Source of the DNA: Cystobasidiopsis lactophilus
Lineage: Eukaryota > Basidiomycota > Agaricostilbomycetes > Agaricostilbales > Chionosphaeraceae
Assembly: GCA_001599975.1 (NCBI GenBank)
Contig: BCIO01000004.1
Coordinates: forward strand, 2,639,328-2,703,327
Reading direction: 5' to 3'
Length of the DNA stretch: 64,000 nt
Shown: positions 44,279 to 55,128 of the stretch, piece by piece
Position numbering within the stretch: position 1 is the first letter of the stretch
Layout: each line of letters begins with the position of its first letter
Notes under the pieces: model-generated
What the model was told of the DNA's origin: nothing
Database searches by the model: none
Seen by the model: the letters and a program-made list of their open reading frames with translations, nothing else
Program-made: the position numbers and the translations under genes

Positions 44279-45475
44279 ATGGTCGCTACTGCTTCAGAGA
44301 AAGCTCCCTTGATCACCGGTAGGCAGCAAAGACTGCCTGAATGGCCCCTGAAAGCTGATTCGCCACCGAACAGTCGTTGGCGCCACGGGGGCCCAGGGCG
44401 GCTCTGTGGTCACGCACTTGCTGTCCTCCAAGAAGGAATATCGCATTCGAGCTATCACAAGAGACCCATTCAAAGCCAACGCCAAGGCGCTCAAAGACCA
44501 AGGAGTCGAAGTCGTCCAGGGCGACCTCGCGGACTCAGGCTCGCTCGAAGCCGCCTTTACCGGAGCCGACGTGGCTTTCGCAGTCACCAACTTCTGGGAA
44601 GGTCTGGATCCCAACAAGGAAACGAACGACGGAAAAAGGGTCGTGGAGGCCGCCCTCAAGACCAAAGTTGGCCTCTTGATCTGGTCTGGCTTGCCCGCTG
44701 TCTCCGCCATCACGGAGGGAAAGCACCCGTAAGGAATCTACTGTTGCATCGCATCTGCAGCTTTGCTGATCACCTCACCTCAATCCTGAACAGTCACGTC
44801 TCCCACTTCGACTCCAAAGCAGCCGTCACGGCTTACGCTGCTGCATCTGGCATCCCCTTTGTGACCGTCATGCCAGGCTACTATGCAAAGAATGTGAATC
44901 CTAGGAAGGTGGGTACAACTCCTGATAGTGCCCCAATGTTGCTGATAGGTTGGCAATGAGCAGCAAGCTGATGGCACTTTCGTTCTCTCGCTGCCATGCC
45001 GCGGTGACACCGTCGTCCCAATCTTGGACACTGGTGATGACTACGGCGCGTTTGTTGTGGAAGTCATGTAGGGGCACCTTTCTCCCAAGGCTTCGCGCTT
45101 TATGTTGAAGCTCGACCACAGCGAGAACCCGGAAGTTTTCCCTTCAGGCTCCACGGTCCACGCTAGCGCCGAGTACATCTCTTTCGACGATATCATGCAA
45201 CAGTGGGGGGAAGGTCCGTACCTGTGCTCGCCTTTGACCTGGCTCATGTTCAAGGCGCTTCGCTCGCAGTTTTGGGCGTCAAAGGTGTCTTTCAATCTAT
45301 GCCCAAGGAGTCCTTCGCCAACGAAGAGCTGGCGGATATGGTGGGATACTTCCAAGAGTATGGATATTACAACGGTGCAGACATCAAGCCCTCTCAAGGC
45401 CATCTGTCGGGCCCCATCCTCAAGTGGCGCGACTTTGTGAAGAAACAAAATTGGTCAAAAATTCTGGATGCTTAG
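44279..45475 (+). CDS. NmrA-like NAD(P)-binding protein
   Basis: NmrA/HSCARG proteins have an SDR-like Rossmann fold. They often sense the NADP redox state and regulate partners rather than catalyse. The first exon reads MVATASEKAPLIT. An intron (GTAGGC...ACAG) interrupts the glycine motif, which then reads VVGATGAQGGSVVTHLLSS. Family features follow: IRAITRDPFKANAKALKDQG, VEVVQGDLADSGSLEAAF, ADVAFAVTNFWEGLD, LLIWSGLPAVSAITEG, HFDSKAAVTAYAAASGIPF and MPGYYAKNVNP. Later exons include EYISFDDIMQQWG and ANEELADMVGYFQEYGYY. It ends LKWRDFVKKQNWSKILDA. The length of about 320-330 residues fits. SDR-type catalytic Tyr/Lys are not obvious, supporting a regulatory role, which is typical of the family. 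Confidence 0.9.
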
Positions 45476-45538
45476 AAGCATTGCCGTGCAAACGTCCCAG
45501 TAGTCATGATGAAAAGGATGAACAAAGGCCTTCAGCCT

Positions 45539-46487
45539 TCAACCCTTCCGCTCTAGCTTGCGGGCTCGCTCTTGTGCAGCCTTCTTCCTATCGATCGCAT
45601 CTTGTCTGAATCCGAGGTCATATTGAGATAAGAATGGAGGAGGAGAAGATAGGGCAGACTTTTGCTTAGCTAGATCGTTGGCATCTTTGGCCTTCTTGGC
45701 TGCCGCTTTTTGCCCCGCATCAGCCCGAGCAGCCGCCTCCTTTGCTTTCACGCGCGCTGAATTCTCATTGGAAAATGCCAGTGGATCTGCACAGGGCTGT
45801 CAGAAGCTATAGTTGGAGAACAGCAAAGTTGAGCGCACCAAAGTTGTCTGCAATGCCCAGCTTCTTCTTGGATCGCTTGTATGTGGGAACATCTTTAGTG
45901 CCAGGCATGATTTCTTCATTCTCGTCAATCTTGCCGTATTGCTGTGGCGCTTCAAATGAGAAAAATTGTGCAGCTTAGGCTGGGAGCGAACGAACCTGAA
46001 GTAGTCGCTGCCTTTGCTCTTCCACTGAAAGAGTTGAAGGAGGTGGAGGTGGACTAGAAGGTGGAGGTGATTTAGATGTTGAGGCTGACCCGACTGTCAG
46101 CTCAACTCGGTTGATGCGAATTTATCTGACACTCACGTTCAGGATTAGCAGCCAGCCGCTGGTCTGCAGCCACTTTGAGAATGGCATCCAATGCTTGTGA
46201 CCTAGTTCTCGAATCAGGATGGATGGGGTAGGCAACAAGCACCAAAGCGACCGCACTGGTCTTCTGTGGGTTCTTCCTCCATCATGGCCGCAATGGACTC
46301 CTTGCGGTCTTCGTCGGCACCAAAAGCTCCGCTATCATCGGTCAGCATGCTGACTGCATACTCCAGCGCATCGTCCTGGAACCCAAGCTTGTCGCGGAGC
46401 ACTTTTTGGACAGGCGCCAGCGCTCCCGTGAGAAAGGCTTAGCGGCATTGGCGATGGGCACACACAGTCTGCTAGAGCATCCGCCAT
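45539..46487 (-). CDS. CCDC43-like coiled-coil protein
   Basis: The start MADALADC at 46487 is followed by an exon reading VLRDKLGFQDDALEYAVSML then DEDRKESIAAMMEEEPTEDQ. This resembles the CCDC43 N-terminal pattern (a short helical module of Y-x-x-Y-V-x-G-x-L plus acidic E/D-rich segment). Next come QALDAILKVAADQRLAANPE and a proline-rich linker. VEEQRQRLLQQYGKIDENEE matches the EEEKQRKAALLAQY..TDEED block of animal CCDC43. The C-terminal part, ENSARVKAKEAAARADAGQK onward to AAQERARKLERKG, is a basic Ala/Lys coiled coil. Five or six exons. The first intron's phase is not fully settled. Its cellular role is poorly known even in animals. It converges on the NmrA-like gene with only about 60 bases between the stops. 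Confidence 0.65.
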
Positions 46488-46815
46488 CTTTTTGGCCTGA
46501 TACAAAACAGGGCCCAAGCTCAAATATCAAAGTACTGATGGCTGAGCGAGGTCAAGGGGCAACTTTGTCCTGACGGAGGAGCGCCGACACAAGGGATGGC
46601 GGACTCCGGGTTCGTGCCTTTCGGTAAGAGAAGAGCAAGCCGAGCGTGTGATGTGGCAAGAGACGGTCTTGGGAATCGCGCCGCCGAGCCGCATGAAAGT
46701 TGGGCTTATGGGCTCGCACAGTCTCAAAGCCAAAGGGAGAGAGAATTGCAGGAATTAGTGTACAGGACCGATTGTAGCTTTCCAAGATTGCGCCTAGGTC
46801 TATTTGTCTTCGAGC
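46488..46815. other. Intergenic region
   Basis: About 330 bases between the CCDC43-like start and the XPO1 stop, both minus strand. It presumably holds the CCDC43-like promoter. The minus ORF at 46527-46785 has no family features. Confidence 0.4.
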
Positions 46816-49800
46816 TCACAACTGCGGATCGCAAAATGAGCGAGAGCTCGCGAACTCGCAATTTGAACAGGAACTCACTTCTTCATCTTCTTGATCCGCT
46901 GGCTTGAGCATACCTGTATGATGCACAAAGCCAAGTAAGTTATCCGGCCAGAGCACAAAGTCGTCAAATCGAAACGCACCTGGCACGGCCTGCGCTCGCT
47001 GGCGTTCCTCCTCCTTGAGCCTGTTGGCCTCCGCCTCCTTGTCTTCTAAGTAGAGATCCGACGCATCCGCATCGTTGGAGAACTCGCGCAGGCTGACCAA
47101 GAAGTCGCGCAGGTTGAGCTTGAAGCGGAGAGCGTCTTGGTTGAACTCGCAGAGCCCGCCGACGAACGTTTGGATGTCCGCACTGTACTTGCCCTATAAA
47201 TGGAGAACACCACAGAGTAAGGAAGGGAAGGCAACGCACACTCTCATATGGGGGAAGGCATTGCGCAACAGGTCGACGCAATAGCCGCGGATGAAGACCG
47301 AGTTGGTCATGGCCGGGTCGGTGACAGTGGCAGGGTCCCATAATGGCGCCTGGATTTGATTGGACTCGATGAGGTAGAAGAGCCGCGAGAGCAAGGCGGT
47401 CTGGCCCTTGAAGCTGGACTTGTGCTCGCTGTCGGTGAGGATGAAGAAGACATCTTGGAGGATGCCGAGTGTGTATTGACTGAAAAAGCCGGCCGCCACC
47501 GTCGGCTCTGAATTGGCTACGCTGTTGATGAGCACCAGGCAGGTTCTGAAAGGTGGCAGGCTTGTCAGCAACGTATTTGCTGAAGGCAGGAAGCAAGCAC
47601 CCACGAGAGCGAGGTGTCCGAGATATCGCGGACGGTGTGCTTCATGCCCCACATGAGCGAGTCGATGACGAGCTTGAATTGCGCGGCGTCGAGCATGAGC
47701 AAGGCCGGGAAGCACAAGGTGGCGCATTGGTGCAGCAGGCGGTAGAAGCCCACTCGGTGCTCCGGGTATTCCGCAAAGTCTGTGTCAATGCAATCAACAA
47801 CAGTCCAAAGGACTTAGATTGATGGAGCAACGCACCTTGGTTGATCATGGACAGGGTGCACTCAAAGACGGCGGCCAAGATGGCGGGCACTTTGTCAGTG
47901 AGCAGCGGGCCCAAGCGTGAAACGATGGTGGCGAGGACGTTGAGGACCTCTGCGTCCCTGGCAGGCGGGATGTTCTGGAGGTAGTCGCCCAGCACGGCCT
48001 CGAGCAAGGGCGGTATTAAGTTGGCGTTGATGTAGTCCGTGTTCTCCGCCTTCTTGACGTAGACCTCGACGAGCTTGAGGATTTCCTTCTTGATGGTGCG
48101 CAGGCCGCGGACTTTGGGCGTCTTGGTGGCCACCAGCCCCTGCTGAGCGATCGAGTCGTTGATGAGCTGACTGACGGCGCGGTAGAGGCCCAACATGTCG
48201 ACGTAGTTGCGGGTCAGCTGCGGGGTGAAGAAGCTGCCGATGGACGTGCACGCAGCCACGTTGGTCTTGAGCACGTTGGACAGGATCTTGATGTTGTCCG
48301 GGTTGGCGAGCACATCCACGCTGCTGGCCGCCTGCTGCATCATGCTGTCCCACTGTGAAACATCGTCCCGAGTGATCAGATACTCAAGTTCAGATGCAAT
48401 AAACGCCGTGCTCACAGCTGAATTGGGCATCTCCATCAACTTGGCAATGAGCCGCTCTTGGGCGGCCTTGTTTGGTTGGGCAGCTATCATATAGCCGGCC
48501 GCTTCAAAAAACACATGTGTCTGTGACACATTCGCTTGGCTTAGCAATGCTATACTGCTCGAAGATAAGGGCCATGCGCACCTGAAGGGGGGTGAGGTCG
48601 ACGGTGATGCGGTGGAGGTTGCGCAAGATCTCCTCGATGAAGGGTTCGGTCTCGCCGGACTGCTGCAGGACAAAGTGCCGCCTGCACTTTTGCGCGATCT
48701 TGATGAACGTGTCGCAAGCCATATCTTGAACGCCTGCGCAGAGCCCAAATCCGCCTGAGATTTCGTTCCGTCGAAAAATAGGGACAGCACGCACCTTCGT
48801 GGGTCTCGTGCATGAACTCGAACAGCTTGTTGACGACGGTCTTGAGGAACTTCCAATGGGCCTTGAGGAAGCGCGGGTACTGGCCGACGATGTACATGAT
48901 GTTGGAGGCGACGACGGCCTTGTTGTCCTTGCCGCGCTTCATCTCGGTCAAGCTGAGCAACTCCTTGATGACGGTGACCAAGAAGCGCTTTTCCGTCTCC
49001 TCGTCTGTTCATTCGATCAAAACCCTTTGTCAGCCACCGAAGGGAAGGCTAAAAATGGTGGGATCAACGAACTCATAGCGCCAGAAATGGAGCCGATGGC
49101 CCAGCACAAAGTGTTGCAGTTGGCCCAGGACCACTCGGAGCCGTCGACTTGCTTGGCAAGCTTCTCGGTCATGATGTTCTCCGTGTCCTGCACATCCAAG
49201 TGGGTGAGGTAGACCAGCACCTCGCGCATGCTCTTGTACAGCACAATGGTATCGATTTCCTTCACTGTTTCGTTGCACCAGTTGGAGTGAGTCAGAAACC
49301 ATGGTCGACTGATCGAGAGGAAGCAACGAACTGAACTCGCGGACGATCTCGCCCTCGTCATTCTCGACGACGAGCACCTCCTCCGGCTTGACCATGCGCT
49401 CGATCATGACGAGGCGGAGGTTGGAGAGGACCTCTGCGTAAATGTTCTTCCTCAAGCTGGCCGCGCCGGCAAAGGGCCCTCCGACCATGGGCACGCCGGA
49501 CGCCGAGAGGTTGAGGGAGAGCAAGGGGTTGTCGGCCAAAGGCAAGGCCTGCTGCTCCTCGTAGAGCGAGGACACCAAGGAGGACCAGTACTCCAAGGTG
49601 ATCTTGAACACCTCGCGCTCCTCGACCTGCGAGATCTTGACGAGGTAGAGGTGCGCGTTGAGGAGCACGTCCCGGTTGGCGTCGTTCTCGAGCAGCTTGA
49701 GGTGGGCGGAGAGGAAGTTGGAGAGGAACAGGGCCAGGTTGAGGATCAGCTCTTGGTCGGCGTCCGACGAGTTGGTGTAGACACCTTGGATGTCTGTTCG

Positions 49801-51065
49801 CGAACACGCAGGATGGATCAGCTCTGGCTCAAAACTGAAAGCGAGGGATGCCGACGAACCGGTGTGGGGAGGGATCATCTTGTTGACCGAGGTCATGACC
49901 ATGTTGAAGAGGGCGACGAACTTGGGGTCGTACTCGGGCCCGATCTGGAGGGCGCCGATCTCGCCCAGGCAGCGCAGGGTGACGTTCCGAAAGTCGGGCA
50001 CCTCCAGGAACTGTGCGCGCCATACAACATTTTGAGTTCTGGGCTATGAACTAGGGGAGGGGAAGGCAGACGCACGCGGTTGATGAGCATGTCGATCAGA
50101 TCCGTCTCGAAGATGTAGCCCAATGGGATCCAGCTGTTGAGTTTCACAAAACCTTCTTCAGCACATGTAACAAGGTGCTATAGTAAGCAATGGAACCAAC
50201 TTGAGGAAGCGGAGCAAGGTGTCCAGGGTGGCCTTGACGAGCGAGACCTTGGACGAGGTCTGGAGGACCATGTGGCAGAGCTCGTAGACCTCGCCAAACT
50301 GGCCGCACATCGAGTTCTTCAGGTTCTTGGTCTTGGCCGTGGTCATGGACTCGGCGGAGAAGTCGAAGATCTCCTCGGACAGGAGCTTGAGGATGACCAT
50401 GTTGTTCTCGCACAGGCTCAGGTTGTTCTTCGAGGCCGAGATGATCTCGGGGATGAAGTTGGGCCAGTTGTGGGGCCACTCTTGCTTCAAGATTTGGACG
50501 AGGATCATGTTGAGCTTGTTGACGTACGTCTTCTCGCGCTTCAAGGTCGCCTCGTCGGACGTGGTGGAGATGATGACCTCGACGACAAAGTTGCGCACGC
50601 CGGACCGCTCCGTCTCGGGCAGGACCTTCCAGCGGGTGGTGATGAGCTTGTCCATGATTTGTAGGGCGATGAACTTGGTCTGCGCGTTGGTGGAGGAGGA
50701 CAGGATGGCGGGCACCCGCTGCCAGGCGTCCTGGTGCTCCTGGAACTGCGTGAGGATGCGCTGGGCCGCTTGTTGCTGTGGCGCACACCGTGGAGTCTTA
50801 GTACACTGTCTGCAAGCCTACTGAAGGCAACGGGCCACGCACCTCGGCCCCCGAACCGGCGAAGAAGGCCTGAACAACGCGGTCGAGCAAACCGACGTCG
50901 ACCTCCTTGGCTGTGGCGCCTCAATTGCTTCAGTGACCAGCAGTAAGCACTGAAGTAGCAGAGCAACGCACAAAAGTCGAGGATGGCCTGCGCCAAACAC
51001 CAAAGCCGCCATGTCAGCTTCTGCGCCTTTCGCATTATTGGGGGGCGGCCTGCGCTCACCTCCAT
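46816..51065 (-). CDS. XPO1: Exportin-1 (CRM1), nuclear export receptor
   Basis: A karyopherin that carries proteins with leucine-rich export signals, in complex with RanGTP, through nuclear pores. The start is split: ATGGAG (51065-51060), a 72-base intron, a 16-base exon (50987-50972) and then exon 3, giving MEAILDF and later [19 protein letters not shown]. Landmarks include [54 protein letters not shown] and VFEVVENDEG-like [18 protein letters not shown]. The cargo-groove element [14 protein letters not shown] follows, then [51 protein letters not shown] and VFECTLSMI. The C-terminus spliced through two introns reads [16 protein letters not shown]. The Cys in TLCW corresponds to human Cys528, the leptomycin B target. 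Around 14 introns; about 1,080 residues expected. Confidence 0.95.
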
Positions 51066-51750
51066 TGCTGCTTTGGCGCTTAAAGGTTAGCTTGGTTAGC
51101 ACGCCTGTAACTGGGTCGTCTCGCTGTTTAGGTAGCAAATAACGGGCGGGGCGAGCGCAAAACTGGAGCAGAGGACGCCGAGCGCGGACAAGGAAGAGGC
51201 CCACGCCAAACGAGGGTGGCGAATCAGCAAGGGCTCAACTGGTGGTCGGCCTCGCGCTCTGCCGCCCTTTGGTGCAACCTCGTAGCTCTATCAATAGGTG
51301 TGTACAGGGCTGTGCAATGCAAAATACCAGCGAGCGATCGCGGGTCTGGCGAGCGTAAATGAAAACAAGCAAAGCGGCAACAGCAACAGCTCTCTCGTCG
51401 ACCTGGAACCAACCTCAATCAGTTATGCACGTAATGGGTGTCGTATATAAAAGGCAACTCGCCTTGAGTCTTTGGCGTCGATACGAAGCAACGTGCCCGG
51501 CAGGTTGGAGAAGAAGGCAGCGCGCGATGCGATCAAGCTGCGGGACAAAAACAGTCATCAGCCATCCACAATGATACCACGTAGATGGCAGGCTCACCTT
51601 AATCTGTTACACAATGTGGAGCCCGAGCAGAAGAGCGAAGTATGATGGTGACGGGTTGACGCTGACGCTGTGAAGGGCCACGTCGATTGCTTCCCAATGC
51701 TGGATCAAGGGGACAGCACACTCACCCTGACTTTTCTCTGGCGGTGACGT
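51066..51750. other. Intergenic region upstream of XPO1
   Basis: About 685 bases between the XPO1 start and the SDR stop, both minus strand. A TATATAA-like stretch (GTCGTATATAAAAGG near 51438-51453) lies about 380 bases upstream of the XPO1 ATG. Its position suits an unannotated or long 5' UTR better than a core promoter. No coding feature seen. Confidence 0.35.
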
Positions 51751-53026
51751 TCAAATCTTGGCGCAAATGTCGAGCAGCTCCTGCCACACTTTGGCCTGCA
51801 CCTTCTGCCCTTCCTCCGACGTCTCCAGCGCAAAATCAGACGGCCTGTGGGGTCACGACAGAAAAAGGTGAGTCTTGAGAAGTCTCATAAGGTAGAGGCA
51901 ACACCCACTCTGAGATTCTGCCATCGTTGAAGTACTCCACCTTGCCCTTCTCCGCCAAGCGCAAAGGAGCCAACAGCGTCAAGCTGCCCTTCCAAGCCGA
52001 CCTGGCCACCACCCACTTGAACACCCTCGCCACCAGCCCGACTTGCCCGGCCGCTTCCTTCTCCCGCTCCAGGTCGCTGTGGCACATACCAGGATTGGTC
52101 ACCGAGACCACGACCTTATCTTGGGCCAGCTCGCTGATGCCCCGTGCGACGTAGATGGTGAGCAGCTTGGAAACGGCGTAGCGGTCCCAGCCGACAAACT
52201 TCTCTTCCGAGTTGAGGGCGGCTAACGGAAGGGCCGAGCTGGACTCTTCGAATTGAGCAAGGTGGTGCGCATCCTGTGGGCGTCAAGTTCGCTTAATCAG
52301 CCGGTTATGAAGCTGATGAGGTGAGGTGCGAGAACCCACACTGCCTAGGAAGATCATGTGCGGAAGCTTGGAGGCAGTGGTGCTCTTCGCCATCAAGGGC
52401 AAAAGCTTCATGGCCAAATAAGCAGGGGCGATCACGTTCGTTTGCAGTCTGTCAGTTTCCGCATTGATCAGCTTTAAACAAAGTTCACGCAGGGGGAAAC
52501 CACGGACGAAACCTCCCAGTTGTCTTTCGAGACATGCCATTCCGAACTAGCAATGCCAGCATTCTGAATGACTACATCCAATCTCTCCAAGCTTTCCGCT
52601 TTTGCAACGAAAGCTTTGACGGAGGCGAAGTCGCAGAGATCCAAGGGCCAAACTTGGATGCGGTCAAAGTTCGTCGTTTGCCGGATTGCGGCTGCGGCCT
52701 CTTCCCCCTTTCCGACTGAGCGCACGGCTAGGATGAGGAGTGCAGGCGGGCTGGGAGAAGACGCGATTCGGAGGCTGGCGTTGTAGCCCAAGCCCAAGCC
52801 TGAAGCACCGGTGCTGCGAAGGCCACGCCTTTTAGCCGGATGAACAGCTTGCGTGGGACAACATTCTCACACTGAAGTTCAAAGGGCATGAGAATGATGG
52901 ATTGATGAGGAAGGGCGAACGAAGGTGCTCACTGATGACAGTCTGCCCTGCAAAGTCGATCGGGCCCATCTCCGCCAAAGGCCAAAGCTGGCTCTTGAAA
53001 AACGCGCCAGCCGAGAACTGAACCAT
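51751..53026 (-). CDS. Short-chain dehydrogenase/reductase (retinol-dehydrogenase-like)
   Basis: A classical SDR of the fungal group related to retinol dehydrogenases and TIC32. The first exon reads MVQFSAGAFFKSQLWPLAEM then GPIDFAGQTVI. The cofactor motif is TGASGLGLGYNASLRIASS. It continues ALLILAVRSVGKGEEAAAAI, VWPLDLCDFASVKAFVAKA, LDVVIQNAGIASSEWHVSKD, TNVIAPAYLAMKLLPLM and MIFLGS. The catalytic element is WDRYAVSKLLTIYVAR (YxxxK). VVVSVTNPGMCHSDLEREKE and a C-terminal tail ending LLDICAKI complete it. The first intron is problematic: the GTGAGC donor after TVI is clear, but the acceptor that keeps the TGASG frame is either a weak CGCAAG, adding about 12 residues, or non-canonical. The substrate is unknown. 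Five or more exons, about 330 residues. Confidence 0.85.
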
Positions 53027-53137
53027 ACTCGAGCAGTTGGTTACGATGTGAACAGAGCAGCCTTGACGGAGGGCTCTCTGGGTCGGACAAAAGGCCGAGC
53101 GCTCTTTTGTTTGGAGGTTGTCGGGTGAAACCGGACT

Positions 53138-55023
53138 TAGTGCTTGCGCTTGGAAACCGCCACCCAGATGAAGACGACCCAAGCCAGCGCGATGGAGGCG
53201 ACGTAAAGGCCGAAGAAAACGCGGCCGCGAGCGTGGGCGCGAGGCGTGATACAGAGCTTGGGTGGCTCTTGGGGCTCCGGTTTGCCAGGCTCAATCAATG
53301 GCTGTTCTTCCGCGTCGTCCGACGAATCAAGCTCTTCCGGGCCTTGTAGGTTGGGCGAAACCACACCGCTCGCCTCGTAATCGCTGTCGTTGCAGTCCAG
53401 CTCGGAAGAAGGGTTGGGCCGGATCAATTTGCGCCAGAGAGCGACAGCGACTGAAAGCTGTACAAAGTTGCCCAGCAGAAAGCAGACAAGCAGACTGGTC
53501 ACGTCGTTGGTGTCTGATGTTCGGAGCTGATGGTCCAAGTAGAACCCGACGCCGGCTTGGCATAGCGCGGACAAGGAACTCTCTGCGCTCTTGTGCACGC
53601 CCAAGCCAGTCGCCAACCAGGGCTCTTGCACTACAAATGGAACGACTAGAACCAAAGAAAGCGTGCCGATGCCGGTGCCGACCATGAGTAGCAAGATGGC
53701 GGGGATCGGGGTGGTCGTGAGAGAGGGTGGCAGAGCGAGCCAGGCAAACGCGCCCAGGCTACAAGTCGAGGTAGCAAAGAGGAACTTGAGAGCCGTCTGT
53801 GGTGATCTGTGGCGGTCCATGATGTAGCCACACTGCCAAACAAGTCAGATCCTGGTGAGATTGGACGAATAGCGACCACCCACAACAGGATACATCCCCA
53901 GGGCGCCAGCCAAAACAGCAGAGGCGGCCAAAGCGGCCGAGCTTTCGTCCCAGTCGTACCGGATCTGGAGGATGTGAGGCGCATTGTGCCTGCACTCCGC
54001 CGTGAGCAATTCCTACCTACCAAGGCGATGGAACCGGACTTGCAAGAAAGGGTTCCATAGCGCGCCGCAAATCCCAGAAAAGAGAATGTAGATCCAGAAG
54101 GCATCTCCAAGTAGTGCCACATCCCCCAGCCGGACCTTTCGAGCGGCCAACACCTTGTTCGTCGCCTTTTCTCCTTCGTCGATGATGACCGCTGCATCGA
54201 GTTGGTCTCTTAAGCGCAATCGCCGCATGAGCCGGCTTTCCGTCCATCGGTAGACCAGGTTTGCCAAGAATGAGCAAAGCGCCAAGCCGGTGGCAACGAA
54301 GAATGGCAGGTGTGGCGACACGGTCGAAAGCGGGTATGCTGTTACTGACGAGAGGAAGGAAGCGCCTTTCCCCCCAAGCAACCCCAAAGCCAGCGAAATG
54401 CCGAATCCCTTGTCCTTGAAGAACCTAAACAGAATGACCTCCTGGCAGACCGCGATTGGCGTTAACCCCAGGCCAAACAGCAGCAGTCCCAATACTAAAA
54501 GCTTTTCGGTATCCAACCAGCTGCCCACGGAGACGCAGCTTTCGCCGAGTAGGATGACGCCAGTGGAGATGATGGACGTCCACACCAAGCCAATTTTGCT
54601 GGAAAGCCAGGGCGCAAGGAGGGGTGTCCATGTGCTGTTGAGGGTATATGCAGAGAACAACAAGGAGTATTGAAGGTTGTCCGCCCCCAGGCGCTTGAGG
54701 AGCTGGGTTTTCAATGGACCGAGAATTTCGCGGCACCAATGTGCGCCCAACGAGAGACAAAGGGCACACAAGAAGGCCAGTGCTCTCAGAGAATTTGACG
54801 AGCGGGGCATGACACTGAGGTTGGATGGTCGACGACTGAGGCGAAACGTAGAAGAGTCGCTATGCGGCGCCAGCAATGGAGAATGATTGTGTAAATTTGT
54901 CGGCCTCGCTTGGTGCTCTATTTGGCCCAGCGTAGACGTATCACTTGGCGACGCTGGCAAGAGCGACAAGGTGGCGGTTCCATCGTGACCGCTCATCAAG
55001 CGCTGGCCGTCCGGAGCAGCCAA
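53138..55023 (-). CDS. MFS transporter (MFSD1-like)
   Basis: A major facilitator superfamily protein of about 12 membrane segments. The N-terminal 90 residues are cytosolic and Ser/Pro-rich. Then come SLRALAFLCALCLSLGAHW (helix 1), LQYSLLFSAYTLNSTWTPLL (helix 2), IGLVWTSIISTGVILLGESC and LLVLGLLLFGLGLTPIAVCQ. FKDKGFGISLALGLLGGKG is the loop and helix equivalent of the MFSD1-type half. The cytosolic linker carries DEGEKATNKVLAARKVR. The second half includes AFWIYILFSGICGALWNPFL, HILQIRYDWDESSAALAASA, LLLMVGTGIGTLSLVLVVPF and FFGLYVASIALAWVVFIWV. It ends SKRKH. The substrate is unknown; animal MFSD1 exports dipeptides from lysosomes. Three exons. Starts at 55023 or 54996. Confidence 0.85.
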
Positions 55024-55128
55024 TCAGACGGCGAAAGGGGGCGGTCGGAAATAAGCGTCATAACTCCAGTGTGTAACAATGCATGCAAAAAGGAAGGGAC
55101 AGCTCTAAAAGTGCGCCCAGCTCGTGGA

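Noticed and set aside
51438-51453. TATA-like element as the XPO1 core promoter
   Set aside because: About 380 bases from the ATG with no supporting transcript evidence. It is only mentioned in the intergenic entry.
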